Source of the DNA: Marinihelvus sp942491555
GTDB lineage: Bacteria > Pseudomonadota > Gammaproteobacteria > Xanthomonadales > SZUA-36
NCBI GenBank assembly: GCA_942491555.1
Contig: CALOBN010000001.1
Span: 233,553-297,552 of the forward strand
Direction of reading: 5' to 3'
Length of the DNA stretch: 64,000 nt
Below are positions 24,958-33,646 of the stretch, piece after piece. The position numbers and the translations under genes are program-made. The notes under the pieces were generated by a model. It searched no databases. It saw only the letters and a list, made by a program, of their open reading frames with translations, and had not been told where the DNA came from. Every line of letters starts with the position of its first letter. The first letter of the stretch is position 1.

Positions 24958-27201
24958 TTAGTAGCGGTAGTCGAGCCGCAGGGTCCAGGTGCGTGGATCG
25001 CCGTAGTAGGCGGTCTGGATATTACCCACCGCACGGAACTCCTGACCCTCAACCTTGTACAGCTCGTCGGTGGCGTTCTTGATGCCCGCCGTGACGGTCC
25101 ATACTTCGTCGATGCTGGCCCAGCTGACGAAACCATTGAGTACGTAGAAATCATCAGCGAGCAGCGGTTCGACGTTATCCACGCTGAGCCACATAGAATC
25201 ACGATAGTTGTAATCGGCACCGAGACGCACGGCGGCACCACTGCTCAGGTCAATCGTATAGATACCGGCAACGCGGACGGTCCATTCCGGAGAGAAGGCC
25301 GGTTCGTCCGCAACGCCATCGGCTCCCGTGAATCCGCCAGCACCGTACTTGGCATCCAGATAGCCGATCTGCGTATTGAGCTGCAGCGCATCGGTCACCA
25401 GCCACGCCATATCAATTTCTGCACCACTCAGGTCCAGTTCGGCGGCATTAAGGACCGGGAAACTGAAGTCGATGCCGTTGGTTTCCGATACCCGTGCCTG
25501 GAAGTCGTCGTACGTACTGGTAAAGATCGCATAGTTGGCCTGAAAACGGCCGTCCGCCATGATGGTCTTGGCGCCGACTTCCGCCGTCCAAACGGTTTCC
25601 GGATCAAAACTGGAGGTATCAGCAGGGTTGTTGGCCCGGCCGTTGAAACCACCACTCTTGAAGCCATTGGCCACACGGGCATACAGGTTGACATTGTCAT
25701 TCACCGTATAGTCCAGGGTGAATGAGGGCGTCCAGTCGCTCCAGCTGTCAGAGTCACTGAACTCATAGGCGGGGTCTGCACTACCCAGGATGTCGCTGAA
25801 CGTGCTGGTGGTGCGGAAATAGTCCTTTTTCTCATCGGTGTAGCGAATACCCACACCGAGGTTCCAGTTCTCGGCAAACTGCCAGTCCACCTGGCCAAAC
25901 ACGGCCCAGCTCTTGGTGCGCAGATCGTCCATTATGGTGCGCTCAAAGCTGATTGGGATTCCGTTGAACAACAGGAAATCATCGGCGAAAGCGGCCTGGT
26001 TGGAAGGCACGTGTTCGTCCAGATAGTACACGCCGGCAACCCAGCTCACGGTGTCAGTGTTGCCCAGCAGTTGAAATTCCTGGCTGAACTGGTCCTGATC
26101 CAGGCCGACAAAGACATCGCCCAGTTCCAGGGTGGTTGCATCGATATCAATAAATGAATTGGTTTCCAGTTCACGATAGGCCGTGATGGATTTGAACAAC
26201 AAGTCATCCTTAATGTCCCAGGCGACAGTGAGGTTGGTGCCCCAGCTTTCAACCTGCTGGCCATCGCCGGACAGGCTGGTGCTGCTGTTGAAGCCCCACG
26301 GGCCCGGCGGCGGTACATAGCGGACCACGGCCTGTCCGGTGCCCAGGTCAATACTGGTCAGCGGTGCTTCGGCATTACCCAGCGTCAGGGCAACATCTTC
26401 CTTGGTGTAATCTGCCGAGAACAGCACCTGGACGTTTTCACTGGCATCCCAGGCGCCCTTGAAGCGGGCAACCGAGGTGTACTCATCGTTGTATTTCAGG
26501 CCGGTGATGGGGTCGGTAACAAATCCGTCCCGCTGGTTGTGCAGGACGCTTAGTCCCAGGGACAGGTTTTCGCTCACGGGTCCGGATAAATATGCGGCGC
26601 CCTCGACGCGGTCATAATCGCCGACGATCAGGCTTGCAGCAGCTTCAAACTCATCTCCGGGCGTGCGCGTAATCAGTCGAATTGCACCGCCGGGGGTGTT
26701 CTTGCCATACAGGGTACCCTGCGGGCCACGCAAAACCTCGATACGTTCGATGTCATACAGTTTAAACAACGCGCCCTGGATGCGGGATATGTACACATCA
26801 TCAAGGTAAATGCCCACTGCGGGGTCAAAGGTCTGCAGCGCATCGGGCTGTCCAACACCACGGATGAACACGTTGACGCTGGAAGACGAGCCGCGACCCT
26901 GAACCAGGTTAAGGTTGGGAACCGCGCCCTGGATCGAGCCAAGATTATCGGCCTGCAGATCCCGCAGCTGATCGCTGGTGAATGCGCTGATCGCCATCGG
27001 AACTTCCTGCAAAGTCTGCTCACGGCGCTGGGCAGTGACGATGACCTCTTCGAGAAGCAATTGCTGTTCCGGACTGTCGTTCTCCTGCGCCAGGGTTGTA
27101 TGGGGCAGTGCCAGGGCGGCTGCAACAGCGATGCCCAGCAGAGAATACCGGCGGGGTCCGTTCAGGGGGTTGGACGATCCTTTCGAGTTTTGAGTCTGCA
27201 T
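24958..27201 (-). CDS. TonB-dependent outer-membrane receptor of the PHB locus
   Basis: 747 residues with a signal peptide (about 1-38, ...ALALPHTTLAQ), TonB box (LLLEEVIVTAQRREQ), plug (PMAISAFTSDQLRDLQADNLGS; RIEVLRGPQGTLYGKNTPGGAI) and a long beta-barrel ending TLRLDYRY. It is the first gene of the minus-strand operon facing the TetR regulator. The divergent region carries two operator-like repeats, so expression is probably repressed until an inducer appears. The ligand is unknown; the neighbouring depolymerase and hydroxybutyrate genes suggest PHB-derived oligomers. Confidence 0.9.
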   Translation of the reverse strand: MQTQNSKGSSNPLNGPRRYSLLGIAVAAALALPHTTLAQENDSPEQQLLLEEVIVTAQRREQTLQEVPMAISAFTSDQLRDLQADNLGSIQGAVPNLNLVQGRGSSSSVNVFIRGVGQPDALQTFDPAVGIYLDDVYISRIQGALFKLYDIERIEVLRGPQGTLYGKNTPGGAIRLITRTPGDEFEAAASLIVGDYDRVEGAAYLSGPVSENLSLGLSVLHNQRDGFVTDPITGLKYNDEYTSVARFKGAWDASENVQVLFSADYTKEDVALTLGNAEAPLTSIDLGTGQAVVRYVPPPGPWGFNSSTSLSGDGQQVESWGTNLTVAWDIKDDLLFKSITAYRELETNSFIDIDATTLELGDVFVGLDQDQFSQEFQLLGNTDTVSWVAGVYYLDEHVPSNQAAFADDFLLFNGIPISFERTIMDDLRTKSWAVFGQVDWQFAENWNLGVGIRYTDEKKDYFRTTSTFSDILGSADPAYEFSDSDSWSDWTPSFTLDYTVNDNVNLYARVANGFKSGGFNGRANNPADTSSFDPETVWTAEVGAKTIMADGRFQANYAIFTSTYDDFQARVSETNGIDFSFPVLNAAELDLSGAEIDMAWLVTDALQLNTQIGYLDAKYGAGGFTGADGVADEPAFSPEWTVRVAGIYTIDLSSGAAVRLGADYNYRDSMWLSVDNVEPLLADDFYVLNGFVSWASIDEVWTVTAGIKNATDELYKVEGQEFRAVGNIQTAYYGDPRTWTLRLDYRY

Positions 27202-27227
27202 GATGATGAGCCTTTGTATTTAGGAAT

Positions 27228-27247
27228 ATTTCAACATGTGTTGAATC
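27228..27247. promoter_or_regulatory. TetR operator 1 (20-bp inverted repeat)
   Basis: ATTTCAAC-ATGT-GTTGAATC. Its right half contains TTGAAT, the -35 of the plus-strand tetR promoter, and the site lies at about +8 to +27 of the minus-strand receptor transcript. Confidence 0.7.
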
Positions 27248-27269
27248 TTGTTATGGCTGGAATTATTTA
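27241..27269 (+). promoter_or_regulatory. tetR-depolymerase promoter
   Basis: TTGAAT (27241-27246), 17-base spacer, TATTTA (27264-27269). Transcription would begin near 27276 and run over operator 2. Confidence 0.5.
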
Positions 27270-27290
27270 CCTTTCTTAACAAAATTTCAA
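27262..27290 (-). promoter_or_regulatory. TonB receptor operon promoter
   Basis: On the minus strand, TTGAAA (27290-27285), 17-base spacer, AATAAT (27267-27262). The -35 lies inside operator 2; transcription would begin near 27255 and run over operator 1. Confidence 0.5.
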
Positions 27291-27303
27291 CAAAAGTTGA
27301 AAT
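27284..27303. promoter_or_regulatory. TetR operator 2 (20-bp inverted repeat)
   Basis: ATTTCAAC-AAAA-GTTGAAAT has perfect 8-base arms. Its centre is 56 bp from that of operator 1. It overlaps the -35 of the receptor operon promoter. Confidence 0.75.
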
Positions 27304-27357
27304 ATTACAGGTCCGCGTGTTCAATGGAGCCCGCAGTTGCCACCCGGGAGATGGGTC

Positions 27358-28005
27358 ATGGCCAGCCAGAAAAGCAGCAAAGATAAAATTCTCGAGATTG
27401 CCGAGCGGTTATTTGCACAGCGCGGGTTTCATGGTGTTTCGCTTCGTGAAATTACGAATGAAGCCGGTGTGGACGTCGCACTCATCAAGTATCACTTTGG
27501 CAACAAGCAGGGACTTTTTGATGAATTATTGCTGCGCCGTGCCGATGCCATCAATATCGAACGCTCGGCCGCGCTGCAAGAGGTCCTGTCACGGGCAGAC
27601 CCCGCATCGGTCGAGGATATCGTCGACGCTTTCACCCACACCCTGCTGAACAAGGTGGTCAGCGAAGATCCCGGCTGGCGTAACTACTTCGGTTTGCTGG
27701 CGCAGGTCAATAACAATCCCGACTGGGGTGGCCAGGCCATGTCCCGCTACTTTGATCCCCTGGTGCGCCGCTTCCTTGATGCGTTGCGGCGCGCTCTGCC
27801 GGGTTGTGATGAGACAGATCTGTACTGGTGTTATCACTTCTGGTCCGGCGCACTGACCCTGACCTTTGCCGATACCAAGCGAATCGACGGCTTGTCCGGT
27901 GGTTTGTGTGAATCTTCAGACTTTGAAAGTGTGCATGAACGGCTGGTGCCTTTTATCAGCGCGGGATTGCGTGCCCTGTGTGAGAAAAAGGACGCTACAC
28001 CATGA
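27358..28005 (+). CDS. TetR-family transcriptional regulator
   Basis: 215 residues from ATG 27358, preceded by GGGAG; an upstream in-frame ATG at 27337 is less likely. The N-terminal helix-turn-helix (about 8-55) reads KILEIAERLFAQRGF, VSLREITNEAGVDVALIKYHFGNKQGLFDELL. The C-terminal ligand domain is unusual in length but TetR-like (VHERLVPFISAGLRAL). It diverges from the TonB receptor operon and overlaps the depolymerase start by ATGA, so it is probably autoregulated and controls both units through the two inverted repeats at 27228-27303. The inducer is unknown; a hydroxybutyrate or CoA ester is a guess. Confidence 0.9.
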   Translation: MASQKSSKDKILEIAERLFAQRGFHGVSLREITNEAGVDVALIKYHFGNKQGLFDELLLRRADAINIERSAALQEVLSRADPASVEDIVDAFTHTLLNKVVSEDPGWRNYFGLLAQVNNNPDWGGQAMSRYFDPLVRRFLDALRRALPGCDETDLYWCYHFWSGALTLTFADTKRIDGLSGGLCESSDFESVHERLVPFISAGLRALCEKKDATP

Positions 28006-29006
28006 ACCCATTCCGCTTGCTCACAGCAGCTTCTGCAGTCCTGCTGCTCCTGGCCGCTTGTGATTCCGAGCCGCCATCTGCACCGATGATTGTTGATATG
28101 CCACCAATCGATCCGCAAGCGATTACGGTCTCGGGTATTTCTTCCGGCGCAGCGGCGGCGCAGCAGTTACATATTGCCCGGTCCGATCTGTTCGGCGGCT
28201 CCGCGGTCATCGCGGGTGTGCCCTTCGGGTGCTCGGAAGGCGACCTTGGCCTGGCGCTGGGACGGTGTATCGGCAAAGAGGACGGCCCGGTGCCGGTCCA
28301 ACCACTGATCGACGCTGTGGGGCAGGCCGCTGCGGAGGGACGTATTGCCGATCCGGCTGCGCTGGCGGATGACCGGGCCTGGGTGTTCCACGGGACGCTG
28401 GACCAGGCGGTCGGGAAAAAGGTCAGTGACGCTACCTTTGCGGTTTACCAGGCATTCCTGCCGGGCGAGTCGGTGGTCTATATCGACGATATTGAAGCCG
28501 CTCACCTGTTCCCCACTTTGAATGATGGTACGGAATGTACGTCCAGTATGTCCCCCTGGGTCGGCGCCTGTGACTATGACGCAGCGGGTGAGCTGCTCAG
28601 CTTTCTGTATCCGGGGTTGACCCCGCCTGACAGCGCACAACGCCAGTTGATGCCCGTGCTCGAAGTTGTGACGCTGCCGGATGCCGGAAGCGCGGGCCTG
28701 GCCGATGAAGCACTGATTTTCAGGCCCCCGGCCTGTCCGGCAGGCGGTTGTCGTCTGCACCTCGTGCTGCATGGTTGCATGCAGAGTCGCGAGCAACTTG
28801 GTGATGTGTTTGCCGCTTCATCCGGTTACCTGCCCTGGGCGGAAGCGAACGGCATTGTGCTCGCGTTTCCGCAGGTCAAACCCTCGCCGCGAAATCCCCT
28901 GGGCTGTTGGGACTGGTGGGGCTACTCGAGTGATGCTTTTCTCGACCGGGACGGAACACAGATGCGTGTGCTGACCGCCTGGCTCGAATCCATGCTGCAG
29001 CCCTGA
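28002..29006 (+). CDS. Extracytoplasmic poly(3-hydroxybutyrate) depolymerase-type esterase, lipoprotein
   Basis: 334 residues with a lipoprotein signal (LLLLAAC, Cys20). The order of active-site parts is Ser47 in the lipase box GISSG, Asp134 in HGTLDQAV, His168 in EAAHLFPT, then the oxyanion segment VLHGCMQ near 256-261. Serine first and oxyanion last is the circularly permuted 'type 2' catalytic domain of extracellular short-chain PHA depolymerases. No linker or substrate-binding domain follows, so it may act on oligomers or amorphous polymer at the cell surface. Translation is coupled to tetR (ATGA overlap), and 3-hydroxybutyrate dehydrogenase is encoded on the opposite side of the regulator. 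Confidence 0.85.
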   Translation: MNPFRLLTAASAVLLLLAACDSEPPSAPMIVDMPPIDPQAITVSGISSGAAAAQQLHIARSDLFGGSAVIAGVPFGCSEGDLGLALGRCIGKEDGPVPVQPLIDAVGQAAAEGRIADPAALADDRAWVFHGTLDQAVGKKVSDATFAVYQAFLPGESVVYIDDIEAAHLFPTLNDGTECTSSMSPWVGACDYDAAGELLSFLYPGLTPPDSAQRQLMPVLEVVTLPDAGSAGLADEALIFRPPACPAGGCRLHLVLHGCMQSREQLGDVFAASSGYLPWAEANGIVLAFPQVKPSPRNPLGCWDWWGYSSDAFLDRDGTQMRVLTAWLESMLQP

Positions 29007-29015
29007 GCCGGGCTG

Positions 29016-30185
29016 TCAGGCTGCTGACCGGGCAAGCTCCGGAACCTGGCGGCGTACGCGCAGGTACATGAATGCATAAATCAACATGCCCATGAAGGCG
29101 GCACTGCCGCAGAGGTAGAAGACCGCCGGGTAGCCGTAGCCGTGCCCAAGCAAAGAGGCGGCGATATTGGGTCCGACAATCTGGCCCAGGCCCTGCGCGC
29201 CAGGCATCAGGGCGGCAAACGTGCCGCGGCGGTCGAGCACCGCCACCGTCCCCATCTGGTACACGTCAATAAAGATCCACAGAAAGTTGAACAGGGCCAG
29301 GCTGATCAGGAGTTTTGGATAGCTCAGACCGAAGCCGAGCATGCCCACGCTCAGGGTCATCACCGCCAGTGTAAAGATCAGGGGCCTGGCAAGGCCGAAG
29401 CGATTGCTCAGCACGGTCGCGACCAGGCAGCCAACAATGCTGCCAAAAGATACCCCCACCAGCACGCGTCCTATCCACTGTGCATCGATACCGCCGCTCA
29501 ATGAGGCAAGCTCGATATAGGTCCAGTAGGTACCAATATTGATATAAGTGAAAAATATCGCCAGCAGACATAACCACGGGATAAGACGGGGCACCTTAAG
29601 GGAAGGGTCGTTAATCACCGCTTGTGACAAAGGCCTTTCCGGGCCGGGCCGGGCTGGAATCAGGTGCACCAGCGGTGCGCTGATGAGCATCGAAGCAATG
29701 AACACCCAATAGATACCATTCATGCTCAACATGGGCAGGACCTGCATTTCCCCGGCCTGGGAAAAAGCAAAAGCGAACAGCATGATGTTGTAGGCCCGTG
29801 CCGGCTTGCTGCTGCCCCCCAGGGTGGTGACCGCCACCCCGCAGATCAGGCCACTGCCAACGCCGGCAAGGACGCGCAGCCACAGCACTGTCTCGTAACT
29901 GGTGAAATACAGGCAGGCGAAATTGGCGCTGATCGCGATCAGCAGGCCGCTGTAAGCAATCCAGTGACGGTTGATTCGCGCCATTACCAGCGAGGCCATC
30001 ACCGAACCCAGTGCCAGGCCACCCAGGTCTGCCCCGGCAACCCGGCCAACCTGCTCCTCGGTAAAGCCCAACAGCCCCACCCATGCTGTGCTGATGACCG
30101 GGACGCCGACCAGGACAGCGTAGCCGACCAGCGTGAGATACACGGCGATCGCCAGCGTTCGCCAATCGTCGAAGTCTTTTTGCAT
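29016..30185 (-). CDS. MFS transporter
   Basis: 389 residues, almost wholly hydrophobic with about twelve membrane segments (LTLVGYAVLVGVPVIS; GLALGSVMASLVMARINRHW; VLRVLAGVGSG-like segment near 110). It is convergent with the depolymerase gene (9-bp gap) and lies 17 bp after the sulfotransferase gene on the same strand, so it belongs with the latter rather than the PHB locus. The substrate is unknown. Confidence 0.8.
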   Translation of the reverse strand: MQKDFDDWRTLAIAVYLTLVGYAVLVGVPVISTAWVGLLGFTEEQVGRVAGADLGGLALGSVMASLVMARINRHWIAYSGLLIAISANFACLYFTSYETVLWLRVLAGVGSGLICGVAVTTLGGSSKPARAYNIMLFAFAFSQAGEMQVLPMLSMNGIYWVFIASMLISAPLVHLIPARPGPERPLSQAVINDPSLKVPRLIPWLCLLAIFFTYINIGTYWTYIELASLSGGIDAQWIGRVLVGVSFGSIVGCLVATVLSNRFGLARPLIFTLAVMTLSVGMLGFGLSYPKLLISLALFNFLWIFIDVYQMGTVAVLDRRGTFAALMPGAQGLGQIVGPNIAASLLGHGYGYPAVFYLCGSAAFMGMLIYAFMYLRVRRQVPELARSAA

Positions 30186-30202
30186 GGACCTTCCGCTGGT
30201 TT

Positions 30203-31744
30203 TTATAGCGTCACTCCTTTGGCGGAGAACCGCTCAATAACGGGCGCGAGCATGTCTTCATACGCGCGCCATTTATCAACCGAACTGCGATACACCGGTT
30301 GCCGGATCTGTAAGCGGCTGGCAGTGGCGACAGAGCGCTTGCTGCGATGCGGCTCCAGCATGGCCGGATCTGGATCAAGATCGAGGAATGTCGTGATGGC
30401 AGCGACTTGTCCTGGCAGGTCGGTGACCATCTGCTCATAGGGAAGGGCATACACATGATTGGGCAACCGGGCCTGCCAATGCGCCATGATTTCTCTTTCA
30501 GCGATGCTGACCCGGGCAATATTGTCCAGGGCAAATGCCCAGCTTACGCCTGACTGAAAATCCTGCTGGAAACACGACAGGGCGGTATCGAGTGGATGAC
30601 GCTGGCAGTGAATAAAACGCGCTCCGGGAAACAGCTGATGAATAAGGCCAATTCGCTCAAAGTTCATCGGCAGTTTATCGGTCACCCGGGCGAATTCGGC
30701 GTGGTTGACCGGCAATGCGGCAAGGTAGTGACGGCGTTTGTCCTCTTCCCTGGCGGTGGCTTTGCTGTGCAGTTCAATCGCATGCATGGTATTGAGTTCG
30801 CCGCAGGCCAGAACCTGCGCATGTGCGCCCACAACCTGCTCTGCCAGGCTGGTTCCCGAGCGGGGCATGCCAACCAGGAACACCAGGTTTGCGCCGACAC
30901 CCTGGCCCGGTTCACCGAGTGGCACCAGGTCGGCGAATTGTGCGCGTGTCTCGCGCTGCTTGAGCTCCCAGCGATCCATGTTGAAGGGTCGCACGGCGGC
31001 GCCAGTCGCATTGGCTTGCAGATAGAGTTCAGCCGCACGCTCACGGTCGCCGGTCCGGTGCTCGTGATCGGCGAGTGCGAACAGGGCGGAACTGCGATCC
31101 CAGGATGAATGAGCCTGCTGCGCCACGGTGGTTAATGTTTTGAGCAATGCGGCCTGGGTTGAGTCATCCCGGGTCAGGTCATCAGGCGTTATTCGTGAGA
31201 GATCGGCCAGCGATTTGGCATGATCCGGCATAATCGCCAGGGCATCGCCCAGTACTTTTGCAGCCTGGTCAGATTCACCCCGATCTATCAGTATCGAGCC
31301 CTCAAGGTGCCAGGCCTCCACCATGTCTGGAGCAAGGGTCTGGCAGCGTCTAACCAGCCTCAGGGCTTGCTCCTGGTCGTCTGTCTGGCGGCAAACGACA
31401 GCTGCCTGGTAGAGAACCTGTGGCTGGTCACTGGCCAGTTTGACTGCTGCCAGAGCGTGACGCCTGGCGCTGCGGCGCCTGGCCAGCGACAGGTCAATCC
31501 TCGCGGCATTCAGATGCAGCCCCGGTGAACGTGAATTTTTTTTGAGTGCGCGGTCCAGGGTGGCCGAAGCTTCCTGCAGCCGGTCGAGCCCCATCAGGCT
31601 CATAGATTTGATGTTGAGAAATTCCTCACGCGGACCAGCCAGGCTGATGAGTTGATTACTCAGACTCAGTGCACTGTCCAGTTGCCTGTTATCAAAGGCC
31701 CGGCGGGCTTGCTGGTACAAGGTCTGGAGATGGGCGGTGTTCAC
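30203..31744 (-). CDS. TPR-containing sulfotransferase
   Basis: 513 residues. The N-terminal half (about 1-250) consists of helical tetratricopeptide-like repeats (ARRAFDNRQLDSALSLSNQL; ALRLVRRCQTLAPDMVEAW). The C-terminal half is a PAPS-dependent sulfotransferase: 5'-phosphosulfate loop VFLVGMPRSGTSLAEQ (292-299 core) and 3'-phosphate region ARFIHCQRHPLDTALSCFQ. Such proteins transfer sulfate to proteins, lipids or glycans, and the acceptor is unknown. It appears to be cytosolic and to share an operon with the MFS gene. Confidence 0.88.
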   Translation of the reverse strand: MNTAHLQTLYQQARRAFDNRQLDSALSLSNQLISLAGPREEFLNIKSMSLMGLDRLQEASATLDRALKKNSRSPGLHLNAARIDLSLARRRSARRHALAAVKLASDQPQVLYQAAVVCRQTDDQEQALRLVRRCQTLAPDMVEAWHLEGSILIDRGESDQAAKVLGDALAIMPDHAKSLADLSRITPDDLTRDDSTQAALLKTLTTVAQQAHSSWDRSSALFALADHEHRTGDRERAAELYLQANATGAAVRPFNMDRWELKQRETRAQFADLVPLGEPGQGVGANLVFLVGMPRSGTSLAEQVVGAHAQVLACGELNTMHAIELHSKATAREEDKRRHYLAALPVNHAEFARVTDKLPMNFERIGLIHQLFPGARFIHCQRHPLDTALSCFQQDFQSGVSWAFALDNIARVSIAEREIMAHWQARLPNHVYALPYEQMVTDLPGQVAAITTFLDLDPDPAMLEPHRSKRSVATASRLQIRQPVYRSSVDKWRAYEDMLAPVIERFSAKGVTL

Positions 31745-31787
31745 GGTTCGCCTTGCGCATTGATCAGGCCGCCTAGTTTAATCACTT

Positions 31788-31922
31788 TCAGACAGGGTTT
31801 ATAAATGGTGATTCAATGAGCAGAACCCCGAAGGTGGCCAGCGCTGCAAATCGCTTTTGATCGTCTTCAAGGAACAGTTTCCGGTCGATGATATCTGCGG
31901 TAATAATCATGTAAGCGGCCAT
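31788..31922 (-). CDS. 44-residue frame resembling a truncated DUF1330 protein
   Basis: ATG 31922 (GTGAGGT seven bases before it) encodes MAAYMIITADIIDRKLFLED..., ending TGA at 31788. The start looks like the first strand of DUF1330 proteins (MxAYxIxxxDIxDxxxF), which are normally about 95 residues. The downstream part has lost that similarity, so it may be a decayed remnant. It lies between the aldehyde dehydrogenase and the sulfotransferase on the same strand. Confidence 0.4.
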   Translation of the reverse strand: MAAYMIITADIIDRKLFLEDDQKRFAALATFGVLLIESPFINPV

Positions 31923-31982
31923 TAAAAATACCTCACGCCGACTGGGGCTGTTCTTGCAAAGATGTCGCCGCTTTGGCGTTCG

Positions 31983-33440
31983 TCATTGAAAGGTTCCTGC
32001 CGGTGCTGCCTGGGCTTCTTCCATCACCTCCAGGGAGGCTGCCGGTGCGGACTGGTAGAGGATTGCCTGCTTACGGAAAAAGCGCATCAGGCCGGTATCT
32101 CCCATGCGCGAACCGCCCATACCGGATAAACAGAAAGAGTTCTTTTCCACATCATGAACCATTGCGGTCAGGCTGGCGTCATTAATCGATATTGCACCAC
32201 CGACCATGCGTCGGGCGACCGCCTCGCCCTCCTCACGGTCAGCGGCAAACACCGCGCCGGACAGTCCGTAACGGGAATCATTGGCCAGTTCGATGGCATC
32301 ATCGATATCACTGAAGGACATGACCGGCATAACCGGCCCAAAGGTTTCCTCGCGCATGATGCTCATGGTGTGATCAACACCGCTTATTACAACCGGCCGG
32401 CACCACATTCCACCATGGTCCTCGACGCCACCGCAGTGAATGACAGCGCCTGCAGCAACCGCTTCGTCCAGTTGTTGTTTGACCAGCTGAGCCTGCGCCG
32501 GAAGGATAAAGGGCCCGATTTGGCCCTTATGTATGTCCGGCCAGTTGATCCGGGCGGCATTGGCTTTCCTGATGAGCATATTCAGTAACGGCTCATAGAC
32601 GTCCTCGTGCACGTAGATACGTTCAAGCGATTGACAGGCCTGGCCATTCATACCCGCTGCGGAGCGGATGATGGCGTTACTGGCGTTCTCCAGATCGGCT
32701 GATGGCAGAACAATGGCGGCATCTTTGCCGCCCAGTTCCAGGAAGGCGGGTATGAAATTGGCCGCAGCCTGCGCGGCCACTTTTCTGCCATTGGTGATGG
32801 AGCCGGTAAAGCAGATTGCGTCCACGTTATCGACCAGGGCCTGACCGGTTTCCGCACCGCCGAGGACGATGCGAAACACGGCAGCCAGTTCCGGCACTTC
32901 ATCCAGCGTGCGCTGCAGCGGTTGCGCGAAACGCGGCGTTACCTCACTGGGTTTAAGCAAAATGGCGGATCCTGCCAGCAGTGCGGGAACCGCATCAATC
33001 AGGCCAAGAATCAGGGGCACATTCCACGGGCTGATCACACCGACGACAGGGTAGGGTTTTAACTGATGCTGAAACTTTACCGAGGGTGCCATGACAGAGG
33101 CCCCGGGCTCTTGCCGCAGCAGGCCGGGTGCATGGCTGATCCAGTAGTTCATCCACTCCTGCACACTGGCAACTTCAAGTTGGGCCAGAAGATGACGTCC
33201 GGTATCAATGCACAGGGCATCGCCAAGTTCTCCGGCATGCCGCGCTATGGCCTTTTGCCAACGCTGCATGGCAGCGCATCGCGCCTCGCTGCCGGCGTCT
33301 GCCCAGCCAGATTGGGCCTCGCGCAGGGCTTGTGCTGCAGTGGCGACCTCGGCGCGTTCAGACACATTGATCCTGTAATCTATTTTGCCGGTTCTGGGGT
33401 TGGTGACTTCCAGCGTGCTCACATTCATTTCTCCAGCCAT
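31983..33440 (-). CDS. NAD(P)-dependent aldehyde dehydrogenase
   Basis: About 485 residues from ATG 33440; an ATG at 33428 and an upstream extension to 33479 are alternatives. Family motifs are VGVISPWNVPLILG, LLKPSEVTPRF, CFTGSITNGRKVA, FLELGGKDAAIV (general base) and MNGQACQSLERIYV (catalytic Cys). The protein is cytosolic and oxidises an aldehyde to the acid. It diverges from the sodium/solute symporter at 33647 across about 200 bp, where I see no clear operator. The substrate is unknown. Confidence 0.88.
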   Translation of the reverse strand: MAGEMNVSTLEVTNPRTGKIDYRINVSERAEVATAAQALREAQSGWADAGSEARCAAMQRWQKAIARHAGELGDALCIDTGRHLLAQLEVASVQEWMNYWISHAPGLLRQEPGASVMAPSVKFQHQLKPYPVVGVISPWNVPLILGLIDAVPALLAGSAILLKPSEVTPRFAQPLQRTLDEVPELAAVFRIVLGGAETGQALVDNVDAICFTGSITNGRKVAAQAAANFIPAFLELGGKDAAIVLPSADLENASNAIIRSAAGMNGQACQSLERIYVHEDVYEPLLNMLIRKANAARINWPDIHKGQIGPFILPAQAQLVKQQLDEAVAAGAVIHCGGVEDHGGMWCRPVVISGVDHTMSIMREETFGPVMPVMSFSDIDDAIELANDSRYGLSGAVFAADREEGEAVARRMVGGAISINDASLTAMVHDVEKNSFCLSGMGGSRMGDTGLMRFFRKQAILYQSAPAASLEVMEEAQAAPAGTFQ

Positions 33441-33646
33441 GGCCTCCGAGGCGGGCCATGGTCTGCGCAACCGCTGCATACCCGGCCCAATGTCATTCTC
33501 AGGGAATACTCATCGTCCGCCTGTTGATTGCCGATGATTGGACATTATCAGACACGGGACTGTTTGAGTCGCCCAAATCTGTTCATAAACATATAACATT
33601 CCCATCAGTTTCCACAGCACCCTGACCATGACGCAAGGCCGACACC

